A stretch of DNA of 64,000 bases from Citrobacter arsenatis (GTDB taxonomy: Bacteria; Pseudomonadota; Gammaproteobacteria; Enterobacterales; Enterobacteriaceae): positions 310,001 through 374,000 of the forward strand of contig NZ_CP037864.1 of the NCBI RefSeq assembly GCF_004353845.1. The letters run 5' to 3'. Below are positions 22,326-29,782 of this stretch, one piece after another (positions within the stretch are counted from its first letter, which is position 1; the number at the start of each line of letters is the position of its first letter). Made by a program: the position numbers and the translations under genes. Under the pieces are notes generated by a model. The model was not told the DNA's origin and searched no databases. It saw only the letters and a list, made by a program, of their open reading frames with translations.

Positions 22326-23306
22326 ATGACAGATTCCGCCAGGATCATGACAACATCTTCTCGCCCGTTGGTCGTTGCACTCGCTTATGACGGGCTATGT
22401 ACTTTTGAGTTTGGCGTCGCAGTGGAAGTTTTTGGGCTTCCGCGACCTGAGTTGGGCGATCGTTGGTATCGTTTTGCCGTAGCTTCCGTTGATCAAGGTG
22501 AATTAAGGGCAACTGGCGGGGTTCGTATCGTTGTTGATGGTGGGTATGAATTGCTTCAGGAAGCGGACACTATCGTCATTCCTGGCTGGCGTGACGTGAG
22601 CTCGCCAGTTCCGGAAGCATTATGCGTTGCACTTCGCGCTGCACATCAACGCGGTTGCCGAGTCATCTCTATCTGTTCTGGTGTATTTGTTCTGGCTGCG
22701 GCAGGTTTGCTGGATGGTCGTAAGGCGACAACACACTGGCGTTACGTCAGCGAACTCCAGCGACGCTTTCCTGCAATCAGCGTCGTGGAAGATGTCCTGT
22801 ATGTCGGTGAACATGACGTACTCACTTCGGCAGGCAGCGCGGCAGGAATTGATTTATGTTTGCATGTGGTGCGTAGTGATTTTGGACTTGATATTGCCAA
22901 TAACGTGGCCCGTCGCCTGGTGCTGCAACCCCACAGGGATGGCAGCCAGACTCAGCAACAACTGCGTCCTGTGGCCCGTAGTCGGGAAAGCCAGCGTTTT
23001 GGTCTTTTACTTGACTGGTTACATAACAATATCGCCCAGAAGCACACCCTTGACGCTCTGGCCAGCCAGGTTGGTATGAGTCCCCGAACGCTGATGCGGC
23101 GATTTCAGGAGTCAACGGGGCTTACACCGGCACGTTGGCTGATGAATGAACGGCTAAACCGTGCGCAGCAGGCGCTCAGTACGTCCCATATCAGTATTGA
23201 GCAAATAGCGCAGCAAACCGGGTTCGGTAGCGCAAACTCTTTGCGTTACCACTTTCAAAAACGATTTGGTATCAGCCCGCAGGCATTACGTAATCAGATG
23301 CGATAG
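22326..23306 (+). CDS. ftrA: GlxA/FtrA-type transcriptional regulator (DJ-1/PfpI + AraC HTH)
   Basis: A 326-residue regulator. The N-terminal DJ-1/PfpI-like domain spans about residues 15-195, with the nucleophile-elbow segment ISICSGVFVLAAAGLL near 115. The C-terminal AraC-type DNA-binding domain has two helix-turn-helix units (LDALASQVGMSPRTLMRRF and IEQIAQQTGFGSANSLRYHF). The upstream ATG at 22326 was kept; an internal ATG at 22347 is also possible and neither has a strong ribosome-binding site. It diverges from the rhodanese gene, which it probably controls. The ligand is unknown. The ftrA name follows general family annotation. Confidence 0.8.
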   Translation: MTDSARIMTTSSRPLVVALAYDGLCTFEFGVAVEVFGLPRPELGDRWYRFAVASVDQGELRATGGVRIVVDGGYELLQEADTIVIPGWRDVSSPVPEALCVALRAAHQRGCRVISICSGVFVLAAAGLLDGRKATTHWRYVSELQRRFPAISVVEDVLYVGEHDVLTSAGSAAGIDLCLHVVRSDFGLDIANNVARRLVLQPHRDGSQTQQQLRPVARSRESQRFGLLLDWLHNNIAQKHTLDALASQVGMSPRTLMRRFQESTGLTPARWLMNERLNRAQQALSTSHISIEQIAQQTGFGSANSLRYHFQKRFGISPQALRNQMR

Positions 23307-23370
23307 TACATTTAAACGCTCTGCTTTTTTATCGCCCGCAAGGTAGGGTATATTTCGCTTTTAATACACA

Positions 23371-23489
23371 AGATCATTCAAGTTGTATCAAGGCGGCAAG
23401 GGAGCGAATCCTTGGGAGCATAGAGTGCTATGTGACCAGGGGGAGTGAGGGCAGCCAACGCAGAGACAGCTTGAAGGATGAAGTGTATA
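23371..23489. repeat. ERIC element immediately upstream of rluF
   Basis: An imperfect palindrome of about 119 bp with ERIC features: outer arms ATCATTCAAG...CTTGAAGGATGA and a core GAATCCTTGGGAGCATAG / CTATGTGACCAGGGGGAGTG. It ends 1-2 nt before the rluF Shine-Dalgarno (AGGAGAA, 23491-23497), so the element lies in the 5' UTR if rluF is transcribed from upstream. Confidence 0.85.
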
Positions 23490-23500
23490 CAGGAGAAACT

Positions 23501-24376
23501 ATGCTGCCCGACTCATCCATCCGATTAAATAAATACATCAGTGAAAGTGGAATCTGCTCGCGTCGCGAGGCGGATCGCTTTATCGAACAAGGAAATGTCT
23601 TCCTGAATGGCAAACGTGCCACCATTGGCGATCAGGTGATGCCTGGCGACGTCGTAAAAGTAAATGGTCGGTTGATTGAGCCGCGTGAAGCGGAAGATCT
23701 GGTTTTTATCGCGCTGAACAAGCCGGTAGGGATTGTCAGCACCACCGAAGATAGCGAACGCGACAACATTGTTGATTTCGTCAATCACAGCAAGCGCGTA
23801 TTCCCAATCGGTCGTCTGGACAAAGATTCTCAGGGACTCATCTTTCTGACCAACCACGGCGACCTGGTGAATAAAATCCTGCGTGCCGGTAACGATCACG
23901 AAAAAGAGTATCTGGTGACGGTAGATAAGCCGGTTACTGATGACTTTATCCGCGGGATGGGGGCCGGTGTGCCAATCCTCGGCACCGTTACCAAAAAATG
24001 TAAGGTAAAGAAAGAAGCGCCATTTGTGTTTCGCATTACGCTGATTCAAGGGCTGAACCGCCAGATCCGTCGTATGTGCGAGCACTTTGGCTATGAAGTT
24101 ACCAAACTTGAGCGTACGCGTATCATGAACGTTGGTTTGTCCGGCCTGCCGCTTGGTGAATGGCGCGACCTGACGGATGACGAACTGATCGATCTGTTCA
24201 AGCTGATTGAGAACTCGTCCTCAGAAGCCAAACCGAAGGCGAAAGCGAAGCCCAAAACCGCAGGCATTAAGCGCCCGGTGGTGAAAATCGAAAAATCGGC
24301 AGAGAAAGAGAAATCGCGCCCGGCGACAAACGGTAAGCGTTTTACCTCGCCGGGGCGTAAGAAGAAAGGACGTTAA
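23501..24376 (+). CDS. rluF: 23S rRNA pseudouridine(2604) synthase
   Basis: RluF converts uridine 2604 of 23S rRNA (and U35 of tRNA-Tyr in E. coli) to pseudouridine. The protein is 291 residues from ATG 23501 with AGGAGAA just upstream; the frame stays open 5' through the ERIC element, but that part is not gene. An S4 RNA-binding domain covers about residues 5-65. The catalytic domain has the motif GRLDKDSQGL with the active aspartate. A lysine-rich basic tail (about 245-291) is likely disordered and RNA-binding. The 3' end overlaps the convergent yjbD stop. Confidence 0.96.
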   Translation: MLPDSSIRLNKYISESGICSRREADRFIEQGNVFLNGKRATIGDQVMPGDVVKVNGRLIEPREAEDLVFIALNKPVGIVSTTEDSERDNIVDFVNHSKRVFPIGRLDKDSQGLIFLTNHGDLVNKILRAGNDHEKEYLVTVDKPVTDDFIRGMGAGVPILGTVTKKCKVKKEAPFVFRITLIQGLNRQIRRMCEHFGYEVTKLERTRIMNVGLSGLPLGEWRDLTDDELIDLFKLIENSSSEAKPKAKAKPKTAGIKRPVVKIEKSAEKEKSRPATNGKRFTSPGRKKKGR

Positions 24377-24645
24377 CGTCTGCCGCGCGTTGGCGTATTC
24401 GCTGACCAGGAAAACGATGCTTCCGCATCCGGTTTATAAGCCTGCTTTTTCTTCAACTGGCGGGCTTTTTTAGCTTCTGCTTCGCGCAAAGCCATCAGTT
24501 TATCGATGTACTCTTTCTTGATGCTGTTAGTCTCAGCGTTGGTCAGCAGTCGGCCATGCGCAATGCGCGCGCGGTCGAGCAACGTTTTCAGTTCACGCTG
24601 TTCGCGCTCGGTCATCTCTTTTTGGGTAATGCGGGGGAGTGCCAT
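24373..24645 (-). CDS. yjbD: DUF3811 family protein YjbD
   Basis: A 90-residue, highly charged protein of unknown function with a predicted long helix (EMTEREQRELKTLLDRAR and IDKLMALREAEAKKARQLKK). It matches E. coli YjbD. It is convergent with rluF: the two stop codons overlap within GTTAAC at 24372-24377, leaving no room for a terminator between them. Confidence 0.9.
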   Translation of the reverse strand: MALPRITQKEMTEREQRELKTLLDRARIAHGRLLTNAETNSIKKEYIDKLMALREAEAKKARQLKKKQAYKPDAEASFSWSANTPTRGRR

Positions 24646-24700
24646 ATGGGTGCCCTCTGTAAGCCGATATCCTCAGTGTACGGCAAAGTGCAGAGGCTGG

Positions 24701-24781
24701 GTAGGCCGGATAAGGCGTTAGCCGCCATCCGGCGACGTGCTCGCATTGTGCCTGATAGCGCTACACTTATCAGGCCTACAG
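24701..24781. repeat. BIME between yjbD and the panS-like gene
   Basis: GTAGGCCGGATAAGGCG / CGCCATCCGGCG and CACTTATCAGGCCTAC units in opposite orientations. Confidence 0.85.
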
Positions 24782-24788
24782 CAGACAA

Positions 24789-25715
24789 TTAGCGGCGTTT
24801 TTTCTCTGTGATCGGCTTACCGGACCAGTAGCCTGCCAGCAGAGAACCGGAAAGGTTGTGCCAGACGGAGAACAGCGCGCCGGGCAGGGCGGCGAGCGGG
24901 CCAAAGTAGATCTTGCCCAGCGCAGCGGCAAGTCCTGAATTCTGCATGCCCACTTCGATAGCCAACGTACGGCAGGTTGACTCGTCGAAACCAAACAGTT
25001 TTCCGCCCCAGTAGCCGCCGAGCAGGCCAATGGTGTTATGCAGGATCACGGCGATAATCACCACAAAGCCGACGGACGCAATGTGCGAGGCGGAACCCGC
25101 CACGACGGCGCTGATGATAGCCAGAATGCACACCATAGAAAATGCGGGCAGATACGGTTCCACAGCTTTTACCATGCGTGGGAACAGGTGATGAATGACC
25201 AGTCCCAAAGCAATCGGAATGACCACGATCTGCAGGATACTCAGCAACATACCCATCACATCCACCTGGATATGCGCGTCGACATACAGCCGCGTCAGCA
25301 GCGGGGTGGCGACCACGCCGACCAGCGTTGAAACCGATGAAATAGTCACAGAGAGCGCCACATCGCCTTTTGCCAGATAGATCATGACGTTTGATGCCGT
25401 TCCGCTGGCGACGTTACCGACCAGCACCATCCCTGCGGATAATTCCGGCGGCATGTTAAATGCCAGCGCTAAAATCCATGCGGCGAGCGGCATCACCAGA
25501 TAGTGCAGGAAAATACCCGCTGCGACTGGTGCAGGACGTGAGAGTACGCGTTTAAAGTCGTCCACCTTCAGGTGAACGCCCATGCCGAACATAATCAGCA
25601 TCAGTAATGACGGCACAAATGGTCCGACGGGCGTAAAGGTGGCGGGCGTGTAATACGCAATAACAGAGAGCAGCAGCGCCCATAACGGGAACAGCCGCGT
25701 GAGAGTAGCGAGCAT
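24789..25715 (-). CDS. panS: Bile acid:Na+ symporter-family transporter, PanS-like
   Basis: A 308-residue membrane protein with about nine or ten hydrophobic segments and the BASS-family fold. Family landmarks are MLVGNVASGTASNVMIYLAKGDVALS near residues 95-120 and the discontinuous-helix segment EVGMQNSGLAAAL near residue 265. The Salmonella member at an equivalent locus is PanS, reported to move ketopantoate and pantoate; I assign that role by resemblance and context only. It is a single gene downstream of rtcR on the same strand, separated by a hairpin terminator. Confidence 0.7.
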   Translation of the reverse strand: MLATLTRLFPLWALLLSVIAYYTPATFTPVGPFVPSLLMLIMFGMGVHLKVDDFKRVLSRPAPVAAGIFLHYLVMPLAAWILALAFNMPPELSAGMVLVGNVASGTASNVMIYLAKGDVALSVTISSVSTLVGVVATPLLTRLYVDAHIQVDVMGMLLSILQIVVIPIALGLVIHHLFPRMVKAVEPYLPAFSMVCILAIISAVVAGSASHIASVGFVVIIAVILHNTIGLLGGYWGGKLFGFDESTCRTLAIEVGMQNSGLAAALGKIYFGPLAALPGALFSVWHNLSGSLLAGYWSGKPITEKKRR

Positions 25716-25752
25716 GTTATATTCCTTGCGATTGAAATGTGTTGTGTTGTTA

Positions 25753-25780
25753 TAAAAAAGCCGGGTTCGAGCCCGGCTAT
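25753..25780 (-). terminator. rtcR terminator
   Basis: Read leftward, a GCCGGGCTCGAACCCGGC hairpin is followed by TTTTTTATAA. It lies between rtcR and panS and separates the two units. Confidence 0.85.
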
Positions 25781-25826
25781 AGTTATTGTTTATCGCGTGA
25801 TGGAATATTATTCAAACAAATTATGT

Positions 25827-27407
25827 TTATGTTCCGCTGCGAACGCTTTCCCAGCTAAGTCCGAAGCGGGCGAGATATTTGCGCAGGCGGTCTGCATCGT
25901 TAGGATTGGCTTTCTTCTGCCGTGAGACGGCAAACAGTTCGCGTCCCGCTTCCGACAGCGACGCGCTGCGGCGGCACACTTCCAGTACTGTTTCTAACTG
26001 ACGGCGATCGAACAGATCAATATCCATTTTCAGTTCAGGTTGCGAAGCGGCAATCTGCCAACCCTCCTTTAACAGCGCAATTTCCTCTTCGACAAGGGAT
26101 AAGGTGATGCGTCCCTGTTCGGCAAGCGTTGCCATTCGCGCGATAGATGAACTTAGTTCGCGAAAATTGCCGCGCCACTGGGCCTGTGGGGAACAGGCAA
26201 ATGCCAGATAGCAAACGCGTGCCTCTTTGTCGAAACGGATCTGCATCTGTTTGCGGCTGGAAAAACGGTGTAGCTCATACTCGACGTTCGGGGCGATATC
26301 TTCCCGCCGCTGCGACAAACCGGGCAGGGCGAAGCTCCACATGTTGATACGAGCGTAGAGATCTTCGCGAAAACGGCCCTCTGCGACCCATTGCTGCATA
26401 TCACGATGGGTTCCGGCAATCAGTTGAAAATCGCTGTGTACCTCTTTGTCCGATCCAAACGGGAAAAAGGTTTTTTCTTCAATAGCTTTTAGCAGCATGG
26501 CCTGCTCGTCCAATCCCAGTTCGGCTATCTCATCGAGAAACAGCACGCCGCCATCCGCTTCACGCAGCAGTCCGCTGCGCGCCGTGAGGGCGCCGGTAAA
26601 CGCCCCTTTCACATGTCCGAACAACGTAGACATCGCATTGTCGCCACGCAGGGTTGCGCAGTTGACCGCAACCAGTTTTCCCGCCACCAAGTGCCGCGAC
26701 TGGCGTAGCTGAAAAATACGTTTCGCCAGGAAGGATTTACCCGCGCCGGTGGGGCCAGTGAGCAGGATCGGGTCGGTCGAACGTAATGCCACACGCTCGA
26801 TGCGATCGATCAGTTTATTGAAGGTAGCGTTGCGCGTATCAATCCCGTCCTTCAGAAAGGAGACCGACTGCTGCTGTTCGCGCTGAAAACGACTGGTGAG
26901 CGTGGCATAGCGGCTCAAATCGAGATCAATAACCGAGCAGACGCCAGCGGCGACGGCCTCGTCCGATGAACCGGTTGGTGCCGGGCTGGTTTGTAGCAGG
27001 CTGGCGGGCAGGTAGCGGGCTTCCGTCAGCAGAAACCAGCAGATTTGTGAGACATGCGTCCCGGTGGTGATGTGCACCAGATACTCTTCGTTTTCCGTAT
27101 CAAAGCTGTAGTGGGTGGCGAAGTCGAGGAAGGCGGCGTAGACCTCTTCAAAATCCCAGGGGTCGTTAATGGTCACGGCATGCGGGCGTACTTCGGTATC
27201 AGGTGAGAGCAGCGCGACGTCTTCAATCAACCTTTGCGCCATGCTCTCGTCGCGTGGCTGGTGCAGCAGTTCCAGCCTGTCGACAGGGAAATCAGGCTGT
27301 TGGCACAATCCAACCGTCGGTCGCCACTTTTTAAACCGATTAGCTCGTTTACCGCGTTTGTCCAGCACCGTGCCCAATACGCCAATCACTACCCGCCGCT
27401 TTTTCAT
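25827..27407 (-). CDS. rtcR: Sigma-54-dependent activator of RNA repair genes, RtcR
   Basis: A 526-residue bacterial enhancer-binding protein. Residues 1-180 form the CARF (CRISPR-associated Rossmann fold) sensor typical of RtcR, with the TTGTHVSQ motif near 115; in E. coli it restrains the ATPase until an RNA-damage signal binds. The AAA+ domain has Walker A GPTGAGKS (218-225), the sigma-54-contacting GAFTGA loop (268-273) and Walker B VLFLDE (288-293), all intact. A helix-turn-helix region ends the protein. In E. coli it activates rtcBA; here the divergent operon encodes a slipin and a nucleotidyltransferase instead. It appears functional, with no truncation. Confidence 0.95.
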   Translation of the reverse strand: MKKRRVVIGVLGTVLDKRGKRANRFKKWRPTVGLCQQPDFPVDRLELLHQPRDESMAQRLIEDVALLSPDTEVRPHAVTINDPWDFEEVYAAFLDFATHYSFDTENEEYLVHITTGTHVSQICWFLLTEARYLPASLLQTSPAPTGSSDEAVAAGVCSVIDLDLSRYATLTSRFQREQQQSVSFLKDGIDTRNATFNKLIDRIERVALRSTDPILLTGPTGAGKSFLAKRIFQLRQSRHLVAGKLVAVNCATLRGDNAMSTLFGHVKGAFTGALTARSGLLREADGGVLFLDEIAELGLDEQAMLLKAIEEKTFFPFGSDKEVHSDFQLIAGTHRDMQQWVAEGRFREDLYARINMWSFALPGLSQRREDIAPNVEYELHRFSSRKQMQIRFDKEARVCYLAFACSPQAQWRGNFRELSSSIARMATLAEQGRITLSLVEEEIALLKEGWQIAASQPELKMDIDLFDRRQLETVLEVCRRSASLSEAGRELFAVSRQKKANPNDADRLRKYLARFGLSWESVRSGT

Positions 27408-27419
27408 GGGTTATACCAA

Positions 27420-27457
27420 AAGATAAATATCGATATAAAAAGATAAAAAAATATCTT
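27420..27457. promoter_or_regulatory. Candidate RtcR upstream activator sites
   Basis: Two repeats share AAGATA: an exact inverted repeat AAGATA-N6-TATCTT at 27440-27457 and an AAGATA next to the palindrome TATCGATA at 27420-27435. They lie about 90-125 bp upstream of the sigma-54 promoter, a normal enhancer distance, and right beside the rtcR start. Confidence 0.45.
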
Positions 27458-27543
27458 CGCTACGGCAATCTTAAATCTACGCGTGAAAAATAAAATGAAA
27501 ATTAATCAATGAGTTAAAAATTTAATCGCCGTATTTTTCTTTT

Positions 27544-27559
27544 TGGCACGCTTCTGGCA
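27544..27559 (+). promoter_or_regulatory. Sigma-54 promoter of the slipin operon
   Basis: TGGCACG-CTTC-TGGCA matches the -24/-12 consensus TGGCACG-N4-TTGCA at all positions except one (TGGC for TTGC at -12), with correct spacing. Transcription would start near 27571 and would be driven by RtcR from the sites upstream. Confidence 0.75.
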
Positions 27560-27581
27560 ATAACTTCTACGTCAATCACGC

Positions 27582-27705
27582 TGAAAACGCAGGGGGTTAA
27601 ACCCCGCCGGCACGTCAGGAACGGCACTGGCTGTTTTCCGGAAGTGTTCCGTCAGCCGATGACACACAGTGGGTTCGATTCCCAATTTCATCCTCCGAAT
27701 GAAAA
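27582..27705 (+). ncRNA. Candidate Y RNA-like transcript with tRNA-like domain
   Basis: Between the sigma-54 promoter and the slipin gene the sequence can fold like a tRNA. TGAAA (27582-27586) pairs with TTTCA (27686-27690) as an acceptor-like helix. A D-arm-like hairpin GC-GGGG/CCCC-GC spans 27589-27607. A long hairpin at 27625-27661 has inner stem CGGAA/TTCCG. A T-arm at 27669-27685 has the canonical seven-base loop TTCGATT closed by GGG/CCC. The T-arm runs directly into the acceptor strand, as in tRNA. There is no usable anticodon arm and no CCA end, so it is not an ordinary tRNA. Bacterial Y RNAs (YrlA) carry such a tRNA mimic and occur next to rtc genes. The ends are approximate. Confidence 0.5.
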
Positions 27706-27735
27706 CTGGTTGTTAATCATAGAACTAAAACGGAG

Positions 27736-27830
27736 CGGTGCGCAGTTAGCATCCTCCAGAACAGGCTGCCGGTAAAGATGCCGTGCGACAGGCAAAAGGG
27801 AATTCCCCTGCCGCTTCGCACCTGCACCCG
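27736..27830 (+). ncRNA. Second structured leader segment, possible Y RNA-type helix
   Basis: GGTGCG (27737-27742) is complementary to CGCACC (27817-27822). Between them is an inner hairpin GGCA..GGG-AATT-CCC..TGCC (27791-27812). It ends shortly before the slipin ribosome-binding site. It could be a second small RNA, the 3' part of the tRNA-like transcript, or a translational control element. The pairing is seen in the sequence; the role is a guess. Confidence 0.28.
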
Positions 27831-27858
27831 CGCCTGAACGACGTTAAGGAATAATAAA

Positions 27859-28986
27859 ATGGCTAAGAAAATCACGATACAAAAAGGGCAGTTAGGTCTT
27901 TTATCCCTCGAGGGCGATTACTATCAGACGCTGGAGTCTGGGCAGCACCGTTTACCGTGGTTTAACGCCCCCGAAGTGCTGATTGTTAATATGGATGGTA
28001 GCGAAGTACCGCAAGCGCTGGCGGAGTATTTACGCCGATTCCAGCCTGCATGGGTGGAGCGTTACTGCCTGGTTGCTGATACGACGGATACTGAAGCTGG
28101 AGCGTTGTATGTCAACGGTGTTTTACAGGAGATCTGTCCGCCAGCCACACGCCGTCTTTACTGGCGCGCAGAGGAAGCGCTGACGCTGGTTCGCATGGAT
28201 ACTCGTCAGGTTTTGGTACCGGTTGAGGTGATGAATGCGGTATTACAGCCACGACGTAACGGTACGGTGAAAGGTCGTGAAGCCATCTTAACGGTGCAAG
28301 TTCCTGCGTGGCACGTTGGTGTGCTGAAAATTGATGGCGAAACCCAGGCGCTGTTACCGCCGGGTTTGACCGCATACTGGAAGATAAACCATCTGATTGA
28401 AGCTGAAGTTGTTGATACCCGTTTACAGGTGCTGGAGGTCGGCGGGCAAGAGATCCTGACCAAAGATAAGGTCAATCTGCGATTAAATCTGGCCGCAAAC
28501 TGGCGTTATAGCGATGTGTTGCAGGCTTTTGGTCAACTGACCAAACCGCTGGACCACCTTTACCGCGAGTTACAGTTTGCGCTGCGTGAAGCGGTGGGAA
28601 CGCGCACGCTGGACGAGCTGCTGGAAGATAAGCAGGTGATCGATGAGGTGGTGAGCGCACAGGTGAAAGCCCGAATGACGCCGTTTGGTATTGAGGTGGC
28701 TTCGCTCGGCGTGAAAGATATTGTCCTGCCGGGAGATATGAAAGCCATTTTGTCCCAACTGGTTGAAGCTGAGAAATCCGCTCAGGCCAACGTTATCCGC
28801 CGTCGTGAAGAGACTGCCGCGACGCGATCGCTGTTGAATACTGCGAAAGTAATGGAAAACAACCCGGTGGCGCTGCGCTTAAAAGAGCTGGAAACCCTCG
28901 AAAGAGTCGCTGAACGTATCGATAAAATCTCGGTGTTTGGTGGCCTCGACCAGGTACTGCACGGCCTTGTGAACATAAAAGGATAA
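27859..28986 (+). CDS. Slipin (SPFH/band-7 family) of an RtcR-controlled operon
   Basis: A 375-residue member of the stomatin/prohibitin superfamily. The SPFH core runs from about residue 145 to 300 (LTVQVPAWHVGVLKIDGE, then LTKDKVNLRLNLAANWRY and GVKDIVLPGDMK). The helical tail (about 295-355) has the slipin pattern LVEAEKSAQANVIRRREETAA and ENNPVALRLKELETLERVAERIDKI. Unlike most slipins it has no hydrophobic N-terminal segment, so it is probably soluble or peripheral. The start ATG has AAGGA at 9-nt spacing. It lies 5 nt before the nucleotidyltransferase gene. Slipins of this type are reported in RNA-repair operons; their role is unknown. Confidence 0.85.
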   Translation: MAKKITIQKGQLGLLSLEGDYYQTLESGQHRLPWFNAPEVLIVNMDGSEVPQALAEYLRRFQPAWVERYCLVADTTDTEAGALYVNGVLQEICPPATRRLYWRAEEALTLVRMDTRQVLVPVEVMNAVLQPRRNGTVKGREAILTVQVPAWHVGVLKIDGETQALLPPGLTAYWKINHLIEAEVVDTRLQVLEVGGQEILTKDKVNLRLNLAANWRYSDVLQAFGQLTKPLDHLYRELQFALREAVGTRTLDELLEDKQVIDEVVSAQVKARMTPFGIEVASLGVKDIVLPGDMKAILSQLVEAEKSAQANVIRRREETAATRSLLNTAKVMENNPVALRLKELETLERVAERIDKISVFGGLDQVLHGLVNIKG

Positions 28987-28991
28987 GAATA

Positions 28992-29777
28992 ATGAGCTAC
29001 AACACAGTGGACGGCGCGATGCGCGAAAGGGTATTGCGCCAGCTAAAAGAGGTAGAGCAGCGCTATGGCGTCAGGGTGCTGTATGCCTGTGAATCCGGCA
29101 GCCGCGGTTGGGGATTTGCCTCGCCGGACAGCGACTACGACGTGCGATTTCTCTATGTTCATCCACCCGAGTGGTATCTGCGGGTCGAGGCGCCACGAGA
29201 TGTTATCGAGTTGCCGATAGATGATGAGCTGGACGTATGCGGCTGGGAATGGCGCAAGGCGCTGGGGCTGCTCAAAGGCGCAAACCCAACGCTCATCGAG
29301 TGGCTGGATTCTCCAATGGTCTATCAGCAGGATGAAGCAACCGTGTCAGCGCTGAAGGCATTGATGCCCAAATGGTTTTCCCCGCTACGTGCCCGCTGGC
29401 ACTACTACTCGATGGCGCGGAAAAACTTCCGTGGCTATCTGCAGGGGGACGACGTACGGCTGAAAAAATACTTCTATGTCCTGCGCCCGCTGCTGGCGGT
29501 GCGTTGGGTAGAAGCGGGGAAAGGCGTGCCGCCGATGCGTTTTGCCGAGCTGCTGGCGGGGAGCGAACTGGATGCGCCGTTGCGTCAGGAAATTGATGAG
29601 CTGCTGGAACGTAAGAAGTGTGCGGGTGAGGCGGAATATGGTCCGCGCCGTCCACTGTTGCATGCGTTTATCCGCGCCGAACTGGAAAGAGGAGAGATTC
29701 CGCCGACGTTACCGGATAGTCAGGAAGGGGATGTCAGGGAACTGGACAGACTGTTATACGAGACAGTGATGTCATGA
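28992..29777 (+). CDS. Pol-beta superfamily nucleotidyltransferase, RlaP-like
   Basis: A 261-residue protein with the minimal nucleotidyltransferase motif: GSRGWGFASPDSDYDVRFLY near residues 36-55, giving GS followed by a D-x-D metal pair, and a third acidic site probably in DELDVCGWEW. A helical C-terminal half follows. It resembles the family (DUF2204/PF10127-type) that includes RlaP, predicted to add nucleotides to RNA ends in repair operons. Its ribosome-binding site overlaps the slipin stop and the gap is 5 nt, so the two are translated from one message. No ligase gene (rtcB) or cyclase gene (rtcA) follows; lysC is next on the opposite strand. Confidence 0.8.
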   Translation: MSYNTVDGAMRERVLRQLKEVEQRYGVRVLYACESGSRGWGFASPDSDYDVRFLYVHPPEWYLRVEAPRDVIELPIDDELDVCGWEWRKALGLLKGANPTLIEWLDSPMVYQQDEATVSALKALMPKWFSPLRARWHYYSMARKNFRGYLQGDDVRLKKYFYVLRPLLAVRWVEAGKGVPPMRFAELLAGSELDAPLRQEIDELLERKKCAGEAEYGPRRPLLHAFIRAELERGEIPPTLPDSQEGDVRELDRLLYETVMS

Positions 29778-29782
29778 CCGTG

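Noticed and set aside
27669..27685. Ordinary tRNA gene suggested by the TTCGATT T-arm
   Set aside because: There is no anticodon stem of five pairs, no D-loop GG, no CCA and only a five-pair acceptor helix; a tRNA mimic fits better.
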